Notes: generated from the letters alone by a model not told the origin. A stretch of DNA of 24,952 nt from Pseudolysinimonas_A sp947085045 (GCA_947085045.1 CAMTUU010000011.1:1-24952), one strand, 5' to 3'. Shown: positions 14,731 through 22,299, counted from the first letter of the stretch. Made by a program: numbers and translations.

Positions 14731-15030
14731 ATGGCAGTCTTCTCTCCCGACGTCGTCGCCGCGGTGCTGCACCACATGAACGACGACCACATCGAGGACA
14801 ACGTGCTCATCGTGCGGGCGTTCTCCGGTCGCGAGGTGCGCGACGCGACGATGCACGACCTCGACGAGCACGGCGGCACGTGGAAGTACGTGTCGGACGG
14901 CGAAGACCTCGAGTTGCACATCCCGTGGCCGGGTGGCCCGCTGACCGAGCGCGCGGAGATCCGCCGCGACGTCGTCGTGCTCTACGACGCCGCCTGCGAG
15001 AAGCTCGGCGTCGAGGCCCGCCCGCACTGA
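14731..15030 (+). CDS. DUF2470 domain protein, probable heme-related
   Basis: The 99-residue protein consists of one DUF2470 domain. The family motif HHMNDDHIEDNVLIVRAFSG (14-33) is present, followed by the DATMHDLDEHGGTWKY strand and a C-terminal helix (RAEIRRDVVVLYDAACEKLG). In other bacteria this domain forms the C-terminal part of HugZ/HutZ-like heme-utilisation proteins and of plant heme-oxygenase-associated proteins; stand-alone forms are common in actinobacteria. A heme oxygenase lies about 1 kb downstream, so a heme-binding or heme-handling role is a fair inference. ATG 14731 follows a TAGCGT box by 7 nt. The next gene starts 5 nt after its stop. Confidence 0.85.
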   Translation: MAVFSPDVVAAVLHHMNDDHIEDNVLIVRAFSGREVRDATMHDLDEHGGTWKYVSDGEDLELHIPWPGGPLTERAEIRRDVVVLYDAACEKLGVEARPH

Positions 15031-15035
15031 CGCCC

Positions 15036-15449
15036 ATGCGCACGCTGCTGAGGTCGCCCAACCGGATCGTCGCGCTCGCGCTCGGCGTCGCGTACGCGGC
15101 GTACGGCGTCTTCGCCGTCGTGACCGGTCGACCGTTGCTCGCGGCGCTCTTCGAGGTCGCTGCCGTGGCGTTGATCGTGACCACGCTGCGCGGAATCGCC
15201 CCGTCCCGAGCGGCGAACATCGCCGTCGGCACGGCCTGGGTGGCGCTCGGCTACGTGGGGCTGTTCCTCGTCGGCACGGAGTTCAACGTGCTCGGACTCG
15301 GTGCCCTGCTCGAGGTCGGGCTGTTCGCCGCGGCGGTCGTGCACCTCGCCGTCGGCCTCGGCGCCCGGCGCGACGTGGCGGCCGTCACGCCCGCAGATCG
15401 AACTCCATCCGCGGCAGCGACCGCCCCGGGATCGACCCGCTCGGAATGA
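15036..15449 (+). CDS. Small four-TM membrane protein of unknown function
   Basis: The 137-residue hydrophobic protein has four likely membrane segments (about residues 10-28, 31-49, 58-80 and 84-106) and a short Ala/Thr/Pro-rich hydrophilic tail. It resembles DUF4383-like actinobacterial membrane proteins in layout, but I cannot confirm the family. It begins 5 nt after the DUF2470 stop, without a clear ribosome site, so reinitiation within one transcript is likely. Its last 22 codons overlap the 3' end of the convergent GNAT gene by 65 nt. The tail sequence is low-complexity, so the natural C-terminus may be shorter if a base is missing here as in its neighbours. Confidence 0.7.
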   Translation: MRTLLRSPNRIVALALGVAYAAYGVFAVVTGRPLLAALFEVAAVALIVTTLRGIAPSRAANIAVGTAWVALGYVGLFLVGTEFNVLGLGALLEVGLFAAAVVHLAVGLGARRDVAAVTPADRTPSAAATAPGSTRSE

Positions 15450-15843
15450 GCCCGGTGGTGCGCGCCCCGAACCGCGCGTAGAACGCCTCCGCCCCGGGAT
15501 CGGCATCCAGGATGAGGGTCTGCACGCCCCGCGTCCGAGCGGTGGCGAGCACCTCCTCCATCAGCACCCGTCCGACGCCCGAGCCGATGAACGGCGGGTC
15601 GACGAACAGGGCCTCGAGTTCCCCGCGCGCGCCCTCCACGAGCAGCAGCCGGAACCCCGCGAGCACCCCGTCGGACTCGGCGACCAGGATGTCGGCGAGC
15701 TGCTCCGGTCGCACGGTGAGCTCGGGCCGGCAGGCATCCAGGAACTCCGCCGAGTAGCCCCAGTGACCCTTCGACCGCAGGGCCAGTTCGGTGAGCTCCG
15801 CCTCCTCCCCGGGAAGGGCGGGACGCAGCACGAGGAAACCCAT
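15385..15843 (-). CDS. GNAT family N-acetyltransferase
   Basis: The 152-residue protein has the GNAT fold order. The N-terminal strand-helix region is FLVLRPALPGEEAELTELALRSKGHWGYS, which is common in GNATs related to phosphinothricin/amino-acid acetyltransferases. The central strand LEALFVDPPFIGSGVGRVLMEEVLATARTRG contains the acetyl-CoA loop (GSGVGR). The C-terminal LILDADPGAEAFYARFGA is motif B with the catalytic-type Tyr. Substrate unknown. The ATG at 15843 lies 6 nt behind TAATCT. It is divergent from the small gene at 15867 and convergent with the membrane protein. Confidence 0.9.
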   Translation of the reverse strand: MGFLVLRPALPGEEAELTELALRSKGHWGYSAEFLDACRPELTVRPEQLADILVAESDGVLAGFRLLLVEGARGELEALFVDPPFIGSGVGRVLMEEVLATARTRGVQTLILDADPGAEAFYARFGARTTGLIPSGSIPGRSLPRMEFDLRA

Positions 15844-15849
15844 CCCCTC

Positions 15850-15859
15850 AGATTACGGT
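15850..15859. promoter_or_regulatory. Overlapping divergent -10 boxes
   Basis: TAATCT on the minus strand (15850-15855) ends 6 nt before the GNAT ATG. TACGGT on the plus strand (15854-15859) ends 7 nt before the GTG at 15867. The two hexamers share two base pairs, so the two promoters should exclude each other. Confidence 0.45.
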
Positions 15860-15866
15860 GGACCCC

Positions 15867-16051
15867 GTGACCTCCAGCTGGACCGCCGTCACCCGCAGCG
15901 CCCTCGGATTCGCCGCCCTCTGCGCCGGGCTGCTGCACCTCGCGGTCGGCGCACCCGTGTGGCTGGCGGTGGGGCTCGCGGTCGTCGGCCGTTGCCGATG
16001 CTCGCGGCGACGGTGCTCGGGCTCGCACTAGGAGCGTCTCGGCGCCTGTGA
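15867..16051 (+). pseudogene. Small two-TM protein with a one-base frameshift
   Basis: From GTG 15867 the frame encodes a hydrophobic segment (RSALGFAALCAGLLHLAVGAPVWLAVGLAVVG) and then degenerates into Arg/Cys-rich sequence, stopping at 16031. In the neighbouring frame the continuation is LPMLAATVLGLALGASRRL with a stop at 16049-16051. Adding one base near 15991 restores a single protein of about 61 residues with two membrane segments. The lost base lies in CCGTTGCC, the same 8-mer in which a base seems lost in the DUF3253 remnant. No family recognised. It ends 42 nt before heme oxygenase. Confidence 0.5.
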
Positions 16052-16056
16052 CAGAC

Positions 16057-16070
16057 TAAGGCCACCCTTA
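16057..16070. promoter_or_regulatory. Short inverted repeat before heme oxygenase
   Basis: TAAGG-N4-CCTTA lies 23 nt before the heme oxygenase GTG. Its position fits an operator. It does not match the 19-bp DtxR/IdeR consensus well, so the regulator is unknown. Confidence 0.25.
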
Positions 16071-16093
16071 CCCCGCAGTCCCCAGGAGCGAAC

Positions 16094-16741
16094 GTGTCCG
16101 TCATCCCCTTCTCGCAGGCCCTTCGCGAGCGCACCTGGTCCGGCCACGGCGAGAGCGAGGGCGCCGGCTTCATGCACGACCTGATGACCGGCAAGGGCAC
16201 CCGCGAGGACTACGTCGCGCTCGTCGCCCAGCACTACTTCGTCTACGAGGCACTCGAGGCCGCCGCCGCGACCTTCGCTGGGGATGCCGGCGCGACCGCG
16301 TTCATCTCCCCCCAGCTCACCCGCCTGCCGGCGCTCGAGACCGATCTCGAGTTCCTGCTCGGCGCGGACTGGAAGCAGCAGATCACCCCGCTGCCGACCA
16401 CCGACCGTTACGTCGCCCGCATTCGCGAGATCGAGGCCGAGGGCTGGTCGGGCGGCTTCGTCGCCCACCACTACACGCGCTACCTCGGCGACCTGTCAGG
16501 CGGCCAGGCGATCGGCCGGCTCATGAAGCGCCACTTCGGCTTCGAGACCAACGGCATCCTGTTCTACCTGTTCGACCAGATCGCCGACCCGAAGGCGTTC
16601 AAGGAGACCTACCGCGACCAGCTCGATGCGGCCGGCTGGGATGCGGTCGAGCGCGAGCGCGTCATCGACGAGGTGCTCTACGCCTACCGGCTCAACACCG
16701 AGCTGTTCGAAGACCTCAGCGCCGCCAAGGCCGCGGCTTAA
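16094..16741 (+). CDS. Heme oxygenase (biliverdin-producing)
   Basis: The 215-residue all-helical enzyme opens the heme ring to biliverdin, CO and iron in the cytoplasm. The proximal His is His18 in RERTWSGHGESEGAGFM. The distal helix motif GDLSGGQAIGRLM (132-144) is intact, with the glycines that allow heme and oxygen binding. HYFVYEALE (47-55) and a length near that of Corynebacterium HmuO support the call. The GTG at 16094 has AGGAG 5 nt upstream. It ends in a 4-nt tail-to-tail overlap with the convergent gene. With the DUF2470 gene nearby it suggests iron recovery from heme; biliverdin could also be a chromophore precursor. Confidence 0.95.
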   Translation: MSVIPFSQALRERTWSGHGESEGAGFMHDLMTGKGTREDYVALVAQHYFVYEALEAAAATFAGDAGATAFISPQLTRLPALETDLEFLLGADWKQQITPLPTTDRYVARIREIEAEGWSGGFVAHHYTRYLGDLSGGQAIGRLMKRHFGFETNGILFYLFDQIADPKAFKETYRDQLDAAGWDAVERERVIDEVLYAYRLNTELFEDLSAAKAAA

Positions 16742-17613
16742 CCCGGTCCGTCGCTCGCGGCGGCGAGCAGGGGCACGACGACGTCGCTGATCGGCGTCGG
16801 GATGCCGTGCTGCCGCCCGCGACGCGCGATGACGGCGTTGCGCACCTCCCACTCGAGCGCGCGACCCGCGTCGGCGTCCGCGAGGATCGACGTGCCCTGG
16901 TCGGGCGGGTTCGCGCGGAAGTACCCGACGATCTGCGCCGGCACCTCGTCGCCGAGCACCGCACCCCCCGCCCGGGCGACCGCGAGACCCTCGCGCAGGT
17001 AGTCGAGGGTGAGGGTGGCGATGTCGTCGCGCGCGAACATCCCCTGCCGGCGTCGGGTGAGCGCCATCAACCCGGCGGCCGCGTTCTGCAGCAGCTTCCG
17101 CCAGGCGGCCGAGAGGAAGTCGGTCTCGAGGTCGACGGCGCAGAGCGACCCTTCCAGTGCTTCGGCGATGGCGGCCGCGGCCGGCACGTCGGGCAGGGTG
17201 AGGCGAGCGTCGCCGCGCAGCAGCACCGAGCCATCGGGCCGGGTCACCGCCGGGAACCACACCACCGAGGGCAGCACCACGGCCTCGGGCGCGAGCGGCG
17301 ACACCATCGCGACCTGCTCGACCCCGTTCTGCAGCACGCAGACGATGGTGCCCGGCCGGGTCAGCGCGCTGAGCCACGGCGCGGCCGCGTCCACCTGGGT
17401 CGCCTTCACCGCGAGGAACACCAGGTCGACGGGCTCGACGAAGCGCGGATCGGTCAGCACCGGGCCGGGCACCTCGATCCGGCCGGCGGGATGTTCGAGC
17501 ACCAGGTGCTCGCGCGGCGTGCGCCCGGCGAACTGCGGGGTGCGCCCGGCCTCGTGCAGCGCCGCGGCGACGGTGGTGCCGATCGCCCCCGGACCCACGA
17601 CCGCGATCGCCAT
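16738..17613 (-). CDS. Ketopantoate reductase family protein (ApbA/PanE)
   Basis: The 291-residue protein has an NADP Rossmann motif at the N-terminus (VVGPGAIGTTVAAAL, with GPGAIG at 7-12), the second-strand FLAVKATQV containing Lys70, QNGVEQ near residue 94, and the C-terminal helical WRKLLQNAAAGLMALT with the catalytic-type Lys. The family reduces 2-dehydropantoate to pantoate for coenzyme A synthesis, but many actinobacterial paralogues have other 2-oxoacid or imine substrates, so I give no symbol. The ATG at 17613 overlaps the helicase stop by 1 nt (TGATG), indicating coupled translation. Confidence 0.88.
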   Translation of the reverse strand: MAIAVVGPGAIGTTVAAALHEAGRTPQFAGRTPREHLVLEHPAGRIEVPGPVLTDPRFVEPVDLVFLAVKATQVDAAAPWLSALTRPGTIVCVLQNGVEQVAMVSPLAPEAVVLPSVVWFPAVTRPDGSVLLRGDARLTLPDVPAAAAIAEALEGSLCAVDLETDFLSAAWRKLLQNAAAGLMALTRRRQGMFARDDIATLTLDYLREGLAVARAGGAVLGDEVPAQIVGYFRANPPDQGTSILADADAGRALEWEVRNAVIARRGRQHGIPTPISDVVVPLLAAASDGPG

Positions 17614-18905
17614 CAGGCCTCGATCGCCGGGATCGCCTGCACGTTGGTCATGAACCGGCGCACGGCGGGGTCGACGATGATGTCGCTCGGCCGCAGCGGG
17701 CGCGTGAGGTAGAGCCCCTCGAGCTCGGTGATCCGCGACAGTGCGACGTAGGTCTGCCCGGGGGCGAACGAGCGCGGTCCGAGGTCGACGATCGCCTGGT
17801 CGTACGTCTTGCCCTGCGACTTGTGGATGGTGACCGCCCAGGCGAGTCGCAGCGGGAACTGACTGAACTCGGCCACGACATCCTTGCGCAGCGTCTTCGT
17901 CGCGGCCTCGTAGGAGTACTTGTAGCGCTCCCAGATCGCGGGCTGCACCTCGAAGTCCTCGCCGTCGACCTCGACGGTGACGGTGTCGGCGATCTTCACG
18001 ACCTCGCCGATCGTGCCGTTGACCCAGCGCCGGTCGATGCCCGTGTCGTTGCGCAGGAACATCACCTGCGCGCCGATCTTCAGCTCGAGCTTCTCGTCGG
18101 CCGGGTACGAGCGGTTGCCGAAGTCGCCGGTCACCTCGGCGACCGCGGAGAGCGCGCGTCCGGGCAGTTTGCCGAGCCCCTGCGCGTTGATGCGGTTCAC
18201 CGCGGCGTTCGTCGTTGCGAGGGTGATGACGCCATCCGAGGGGGGCTGCCGCGCGCCCACCGAGTTCAGCCGCGCGGCCATCTCGGCGGTGACCCCGCCG
18301 TGCCGCACCGCGGTGAGCAGCTGCTTGAACTCCAGCTCGTGCTGACGGTGGATGGTGGTGAGCTCGAAGATGCGCAGTTCGGCCTCGTCCCAGACCTTCG
18401 CGTCGAAGAACCACATCGAGCGGTAGTGGTCGGCGAAGTAGGCGCGCTCCTCGTTCTCGCCCGGCACGGGGGCGAGCTGGTACGGGTCGCCGAATAGGAT
18501 GATCTGGGTGCCGCCGAACGCCTCGTGCGGCCGACCGCGTGCCTGGCGCAGGGAGCGGTCGATGGCATCCAGCAGGTCGGCATTGACCATCGACACCTCG
18601 TCGATCACGAGGGTGTCGATCGCGCTGAGCACCTTCCGCACCTCGGGGCCCTGGTCGATGTCGTGATCGGCGATGACCCCGATCGGCAGCCGGAACAGAG
18701 AGTGGATGGTCTGCCCGCCGACGTTGAGCGCCGCGACCCCGGTCGGCGCGCAGATCGCGAGGGTGTGGCTCGAGTGCCAGGACAGGTACTCGAGCAGCGT
18801 CGACTTGCCCGTTCCCGCGCGGCCGGTGACGAAGATGTGGTCCCGGGTGTTCTCGATCGCCGCGACGACCGCCGTCTGCTCGGGCGAGAGATCGGGGAGC
18901 TGCAC
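17613..18905 (-). CDS. SF1B DNA helicase, Pif1/RecD-like
   Basis: The 430-residue ATPase has all main SF1 motifs: Walker A GRAGTGKST (28-36), motif Ia ICAPTGVAALNVGGQTIHSLF (51-71), Walker B LVIDEVSMV (99-107), motif III GDPYQLAPV (139-147), motif V TIHKSQGKT (359-367) and motif VI YVALSRITELEGLYL (386-400). QTIHSLF and the compact size are typical of bacterial Pif1-like helicases, 5'-3' enzymes that can unwind structured DNA such as G-quadruplexes. There is no nuclease or RecD N-terminal domain. GTG 18905 follows TAGAAT by 6 nt. Cellular role not known; linkage to a ketopantoate reductase probably reflects only co-transcription. Confidence 0.9.
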   Translation of the reverse strand: MQLPDLSPEQTAVVAAIENTRDHIFVTGRAGTGKSTLLEYLSWHSSHTLAICAPTGVAALNVGGQTIHSLFRLPIGVIADHDIDQGPEVRKVLSAIDTLVIDEVSMVNADLLDAIDRSLRQARGRPHEAFGGTQIILFGDPYQLAPVPGENEERAYFADHYRSMWFFDAKVWDEAELRIFELTTIHRQHELEFKQLLTAVRHGGVTAEMAARLNSVGARQPPSDGVITLATTNAAVNRINAQGLGKLPGRALSAVAEVTGDFGNRSYPADEKLELKIGAQVMFLRNDTGIDRRWVNGTIGEVVKIADTVTVEVDGEDFEVQPAIWERYKYSYEAATKTLRKDVVAEFSQFPLRLAWAVTIHKSQGKTYDQAIVDLGPRSFAPGQTYVALSRITELEGLYLTRPLRPSDIIVDPAVRRFMTNVQAIPAIEA

Positions 18906-18911
18906 CGGGCG

Positions 18912-18917
18912 ATTCTA
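18912..18917 (-). promoter_or_regulatory. -10 box of a leaderless promoter (helicase)
   Basis: TAGAAT on the minus strand ends 6 nt before the GTG at 18905. Confidence 0.5.
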
Positions 18918-18959
18918 GACCGGGGCTCGGGTCGGCTCCGGATGCCGCGAGCCGGTTCG

Positions 18960-18965
18960 TAGGAT
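18960..18965 (+). promoter_or_regulatory. -10 box of a leaderless promoter (gene at 18972)
   Basis: TAGGAT ends 6 nt before the GTG at 18972. Confidence 0.5.
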
Positions 18966-18971
18966 GACGGG

Positions 18972-19925
18972 GTGCGACGCGCGGTGGTGGCCTGGACGGT
19001 GATCGTCGTGTTCGCGGTCGCGGCGGCAACCGCGTCGGTGCTGGTCCTCAACGCGACGGCCTTCGGAGCCGCCGGCTTCGTGCGCGTCTACCTCGAGGCG
19101 GTCTCGCGGGGGGATGCTGCCGGGGCGCTGTCGATGCCCGGGGTCGTGGTCGATGCGGGGGTGCGCGACGACTTCCTGAGGGACGACGCCCTCGCCGGCA
19201 CCACCGGCATCCGCGAGATCACCGTCGCGGCGGGTGACGCCGGCACCGAGGTCGTGACGGTCGCCTGGACCCGGGGCGAGACGGATGCCGCGTCGACCTT
19301 CACCGTCGAACGCACCGGCTCCCGGCTCGGACTCTTCCCGGAGTGGGCGTTCGCCGTCTCCCCCGTCACGACGCTGCGGCTGAACGTCGAGAACGACTCT
19401 CGCTTCACCCTCAACGGCATCGCCTCCGCCGAGGGTTCGGCCGACTACGCCCTGCTCGTGCCCGGCGTCTACCGCGTCGACCACCGGTCGACGTACCTGA
19501 AGGCGGTCGCCGTCGACCTGGTCGCCGACCGCCCCGCCTCCGAACTCGGCGCGACGCTCGACGTGCAGCCTGCCGCCGCGTTCACCGAGGCGCTGACCGC
19601 GCGCATCCGTGAAGAACTCGACGCCTGCGCCACGCAGGCCGTTCTCTTCCCGACCGGATGCCCGCTCGGCCACGCCGTCGCCAACCGCGTGGCCTCGACT
19701 CCGGTCTGGTCGATCCTCGAGTACCCGACGATCACGATCGAGCCGGACCCTGGCTCCGGCAGCTGGCTGGTGCGCGACGCCGAACTCGTGGCGCACCTGA
19801 CCGTCGACATCCAATCGCTCTTCGACGGGAGCATCAGCACGTTCGACGACGACCTCTCGTTCACCGCGAGCTACCGGGTCACGATCGGCGCCGACGACAT
19901 GACGCTGCGGGTCGAGGCCTACTAG
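18972..19925 (+). CDS. Membrane-anchored extracellular protein of unknown function
   Basis: The 317-residue protein has a short basic N-terminus (MRRA) and one hydrophobic helix at about residues 4-27 without an obvious signal peptidase or lipobox site. The bulk is therefore probably outside the cell, tethered by the helix. The outer part begins with a helix (GFVRVYLEAVSRGDAAGALSMPG) of the kind seen in NTF2-like or DUF4878 modules. It continues with beta-rich stretches and one Cys pair (DACATQAVLFPTGCPLGH, about residues 217-234) that could form a disulfide. No named family recognised; similar architecture is common in Microbacteriaceae. It overlaps the convergent CopD-CtaG gene by 4 nt. Confidence 0.75.
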   Translation: MRRAVVAWTVIVVFAVAAATASVLVLNATAFGAAGFVRVYLEAVSRGDAAGALSMPGVVVDAGVRDDFLRDDALAGTTGIREITVAAGDAGTEVVTVAWTRGETDAASTFTVERTGSRLGLFPEWAFAVSPVTTLRLNVENDSRFTLNGIASAEGSADYALLVPGVYRVDHRSTYLKAVAVDLVADRPASELGATLDVQPAAAFTEALTARIREELDACATQAVLFPTGCPLGHAVANRVASTPVWSILEYPTITIEPDPGSGSWLVRDAELVAHLTVDIQSLFDGSISTFDDDLSFTASYRVTIGADDMTLRVEAY

Positions 19926-21886
19926 CGGCGACCGGAGCGGGAGGCGAGCATCGCGTTGTACTCCTCCAGCTCGGCATCCCCGTCGCGTTCCGCCCGACGG
20001 TCCCCGCGCTTGGCGTCACGGGCGTCGCTGCGGTTCCAGAGGATCGCGACGACCACGGCGAGCGCGACCGTCGGGATCTCGCCCACGCTCCAGGCGATCG
20101 CACCGGCGTTCTGCTGATCCTGCAGAGGGTCGGCCCCCCAGGTGCGTCCCATCGCCCCGTACCAGTCGGCGAGTAGCAGCCCCTCGCCCTCGACGAGCGA
20201 GAGCCCGAAGAACGCGTGCATGGCCATCGTCGCGAGCAGCAGGATGAGCCGCAGCGGATACGGGGCGCGTCCGGCGACGGGGTCGATGCCGACGAGGGTC
20301 TGCGCGAACAGATAGCCGACGACGAGGAAGTGGATGATCATCCAGGTGTGACCGACGTGGTCCTCGGTCGCCCAGCGGAACAGCGGCGTGTAGTAGAAGA
20401 GCCAGAGCGAGGCCGCGAACAGGCCGCCGGAGACGAGCGGGTGGGTGAGCACCGTGGCGACCCGCGAGTGCACGAGCAGCAGGATCCATTCGCGAGGACC
20501 GCGGCTGCCATCGTCCCTCTTGCGGATCGCCCGCAATGCGAGCGTCAGAGGCGCGCTGAGCACGAGCAGCACCGGGATCGCCATGCTCAGCAGCATGTGG
20601 CCCAGCATGTGCGCGCTGAACAGGTACTGCTCGTAGATGTTCACGGCGCCGTTGGTGACCCACAGGAGGCCGAGCATCCCCGCGATCCAGAGCACCGTGC
20701 GCTGGATCGGCCAGCGATCGCCGCGGCGGCGCAGCCGCCACACCCCCGCCAGGTAGAAGAGGATGCCGAACCCGACGACCAGCGTCCAGAGCAGGTCGAA
20801 GTTCCACGCCGTCACCCAGCGCTCGGGCGTGAGTTCGGGCGGCAGCGGCTTCTCGGTGAGAACCTCGGCCGGCGACAGCAGGCCCGTCTCGAGCTCGGTG
20901 TCGGGGACCGGCTTCGCGGTGCGGGCCAGGGCCGCGGCGACGCCTGACGCGATGCCCATGACCGCGAGCTCCGAGGCGACGAGAATCCAGAACCAGCGCG
21001 ACGTGGCCCCCGCGATCACCTTGCCGATGAGCCACCGGCGCTGCAGCACGCCGAAGACCCCGAGGATGCCGAGTGCCCCGACCTTCACCAGCACCAGCAC
21101 GCCGTAGGGCGAGAGCAGTTCGGGAAGCTCGCCAACCCGGATGGCAGCGCTCACGTACCCGGACGCCGCCACGACGACGAAGGAGATCAGCGCGATCGTC
21201 GAGTAGCGCGGCAGGAGGACGGCGAGCCGCGCCGGAGTCAGCAGTGGACGCAGCAGCACGAGAGTCACCAGGCCACCGACCCAGACCGCGGCGAAGATGG
21301 TGTGCAGCCAGATGGAGGTGAACGCGAGATCGTGGCTCGAACTCGACGCCGCGTGACCGCCGTCGGCCGCCAGCGGGATCAGCCCCAACGCCGCAGCGAT
21401 CAACACGATCGCCAGCAGGGTGCGGTTGCGCACCGCGAAGCACACGACGGTGAGCAGCGCGCCGATGAGCACGACGACCAGCCAGGCGCGACCGAGCGGG
21501 AGTTGGGAGAGGAACGTGGCCAGCTCCGGGCCGACCGCCTCGTCGAAGCGCAGCCGCGACTGGAACACGCTGGAGTAGGTGAGGAAGGCGGTGATCGCGC
21601 CCGCCACCGTCCAGACACCGGCGCCGGCGGCCGCGACATCCAGAGCCCGACCGTATTCCGGCTCCCGCGGGTCCAGCGCGAGAACGGCGAGGAGCAGAGC
21701 GCCCAGTGCGGTCGCGATCCCGAGGTTCAGCACCAGCTTCGCCAGGGGCAGTCCGAGCAGCACCAGCCCGTCTCCGTTCAGCACCCCTCGCGAAGCGCCT
21801 CCGCCGATGGCGAGAGCGACGAGGATGGCCACGAAGGCTGCGGCGAGGAGCGCGGCGGGACCGGCGATCCAGGCGAGGCGGGGCAC
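19922..21886 (-). CDS. CopD domain / CtaG-type cytochrome c oxidase assembly fusion protein
   Basis: The 654-residue polytopic protein has about 15 hydrophobic segments. The N-terminal half (about 1-330) is a CopD-type copper resistance domain: GGHAASSSSHDLAFTSIWLHTIFAAVWVGGLVTLVLLRPLL has His residues placed as in CopD copper sites. The C-terminal half (about 355-620) is a CtaG/caa3 assembly domain, with LFSAHMLGHMLLSMAIPVLLVLSAPLTL, WATEDHVGHTWMIIHFLVVGYLFAQ and a late MHAFFGLSL. Such fusions are frequent in actinobacteria and are thought to bring copper to cytochrome c oxidase or confer copper tolerance. GTG 21886 lies 6 nt behind TAGGCT. The C-terminal tail is charged and cytoplasmic. Confidence 0.92.
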   Translation of the reverse strand: MPRLAWIAGPAALLAAAFVAILVALAIGGGASRGVLNGDGLVLLGLPLAKLVLNLGIATALGALLLAVLALDPREPEYGRALDVAAAGAGVWTVAGAITAFLTYSSVFQSRLRFDEAVGPELATFLSQLPLGRAWLVVVLIGALLTVVCFAVRNRTLLAIVLIAAALGLIPLAADGGHAASSSSHDLAFTSIWLHTIFAAVWVGGLVTLVLLRPLLTPARLAVLLPRYSTIALISFVVVAASGYVSAAIRVGELPELLSPYGVLVLVKVGALGILGVFGVLQRRWLIGKVIAGATSRWFWILVASELAVMGIASGVAAALARTAKPVPDTELETGLLSPAEVLTEKPLPPELTPERWVTAWNFDLLWTLVVGFGILFYLAGVWRLRRRGDRWPIQRTVLWIAGMLGLLWVTNGAVNIYEQYLFSAHMLGHMLLSMAIPVLLVLSAPLTLALRAIRKRDDGSRGPREWILLLVHSRVATVLTHPLVSGGLFAASLWLFYYTPLFRWATEDHVGHTWMIIHFLVVGYLFAQTLVGIDPVAGRAPYPLRLILLLATMAMHAFFGLSLVEGEGLLLADWYGAMGRTWGADPLQDQQNAGAIAWSVGEIPTVALAVVVAILWNRSDARDAKRGDRRAERDGDAELEEYNAMLASRSGRR

Positions 21887-21892
21887 ACGACG

Positions 21893-21898
21893 AGCCTA
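21893..21898 (-). promoter_or_regulatory. -10 box of a leaderless promoter (CopD-CtaG gene)
   Basis: TAGGCT on the minus strand ends 6 nt before the GTG at 21886. Confidence 0.5.
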
Positions 21899-21922
21899 CG
21901 TCCCCGCAACCGGGCGGGAACG

Positions 21923-21958
21923 CCGGAGGGCGCCGACCACATAGTCGGCGCCCTCCGG
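21923..21958 (-). terminator. Strong hairpin terminator after hup
   Basis: A perfect 15-bp stem (CCGGAGGGCGCCGAC, 21923-21937, with its complement at 21944-21958) encloses the loop CACATA. It begins 17 nt past the HU stop codon on the minus strand. There is no T tract, which is common for actinobacterial terminators. It separates hup from the CopD-CtaG promoter. Confidence 0.8.
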
Positions 21959-21975
21959 TGAAGCAGAAGCAGAGA

Positions 21976-22263
21976 CTACTTCTTGGCCGCGGCCTTGAGC
22001 TTGCTGCCGGCCGAGATCTTCACGCCGACGCTCGCGGCGATCTGGATCGTCTCGCCGGTCGCGGGGTTGCGACCCTGACGGGCGGCGCGCTGGGTCGGCT
22101 CGACGGACAGCCATCCGGGGATGCTGACCTTCTTGCCGTCTTCGAGCGACTTCGAGAGCACCGCGAAGAACGAGTCCACGACGGTGGAGACCGCGGCCTG
22201 GCCCTGGCCGGAGTCTGCGGCGATAGCGGCGACGAGGTCCGCCTTGTTGATCGTGTCAGCCAT
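21976..22263 (-). CDS. hup: HU family nucleoid DNA-binding protein
   Basis: The 95-residue protein matches HU throughout: MADTINKADLVAAIAADSG at the N-terminus, VVDSFFAVLSKSLEDGKKVSIPGWLSVE in the dimerisation saddle, and the DNA-contacting arm with RAARQGRNPATGETIQIAAS (about 60-79), including the minor-groove Pro of RNPATG. It ends in a short KLKAAAKK tail and lacks the long Lys/Ala tail of mycobacterial HupB. HU bends and compacts chromosomal DNA as a dimer. AGGAGG lies 6 nt before the ATG. The gene has a leader of about 85 nt carrying a GC-rich hairpin and is followed by a strong terminator, so it is a monocistronic unit. Confidence 0.96.
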   Translation of the reverse strand: MADTINKADLVAAIAADSGQGQAAVSTVVDSFFAVLSKSLEDGKKVSIPGWLSVEPTQRAARQGRNPATGETIQIAASVGVKISAGSKLKAAAKK

Positions 22264-22299
22264 TGTGTCCTCCTCGGACCTTGATGTTTCTGGTGGCGG

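Noticed and set aside
16057..16070. Classical DtxR/IdeR iron box before heme oxygenase
   Set aside because: The inverted repeat is only 5 bp per arm with an even centre and does not match the 19-bp consensus.
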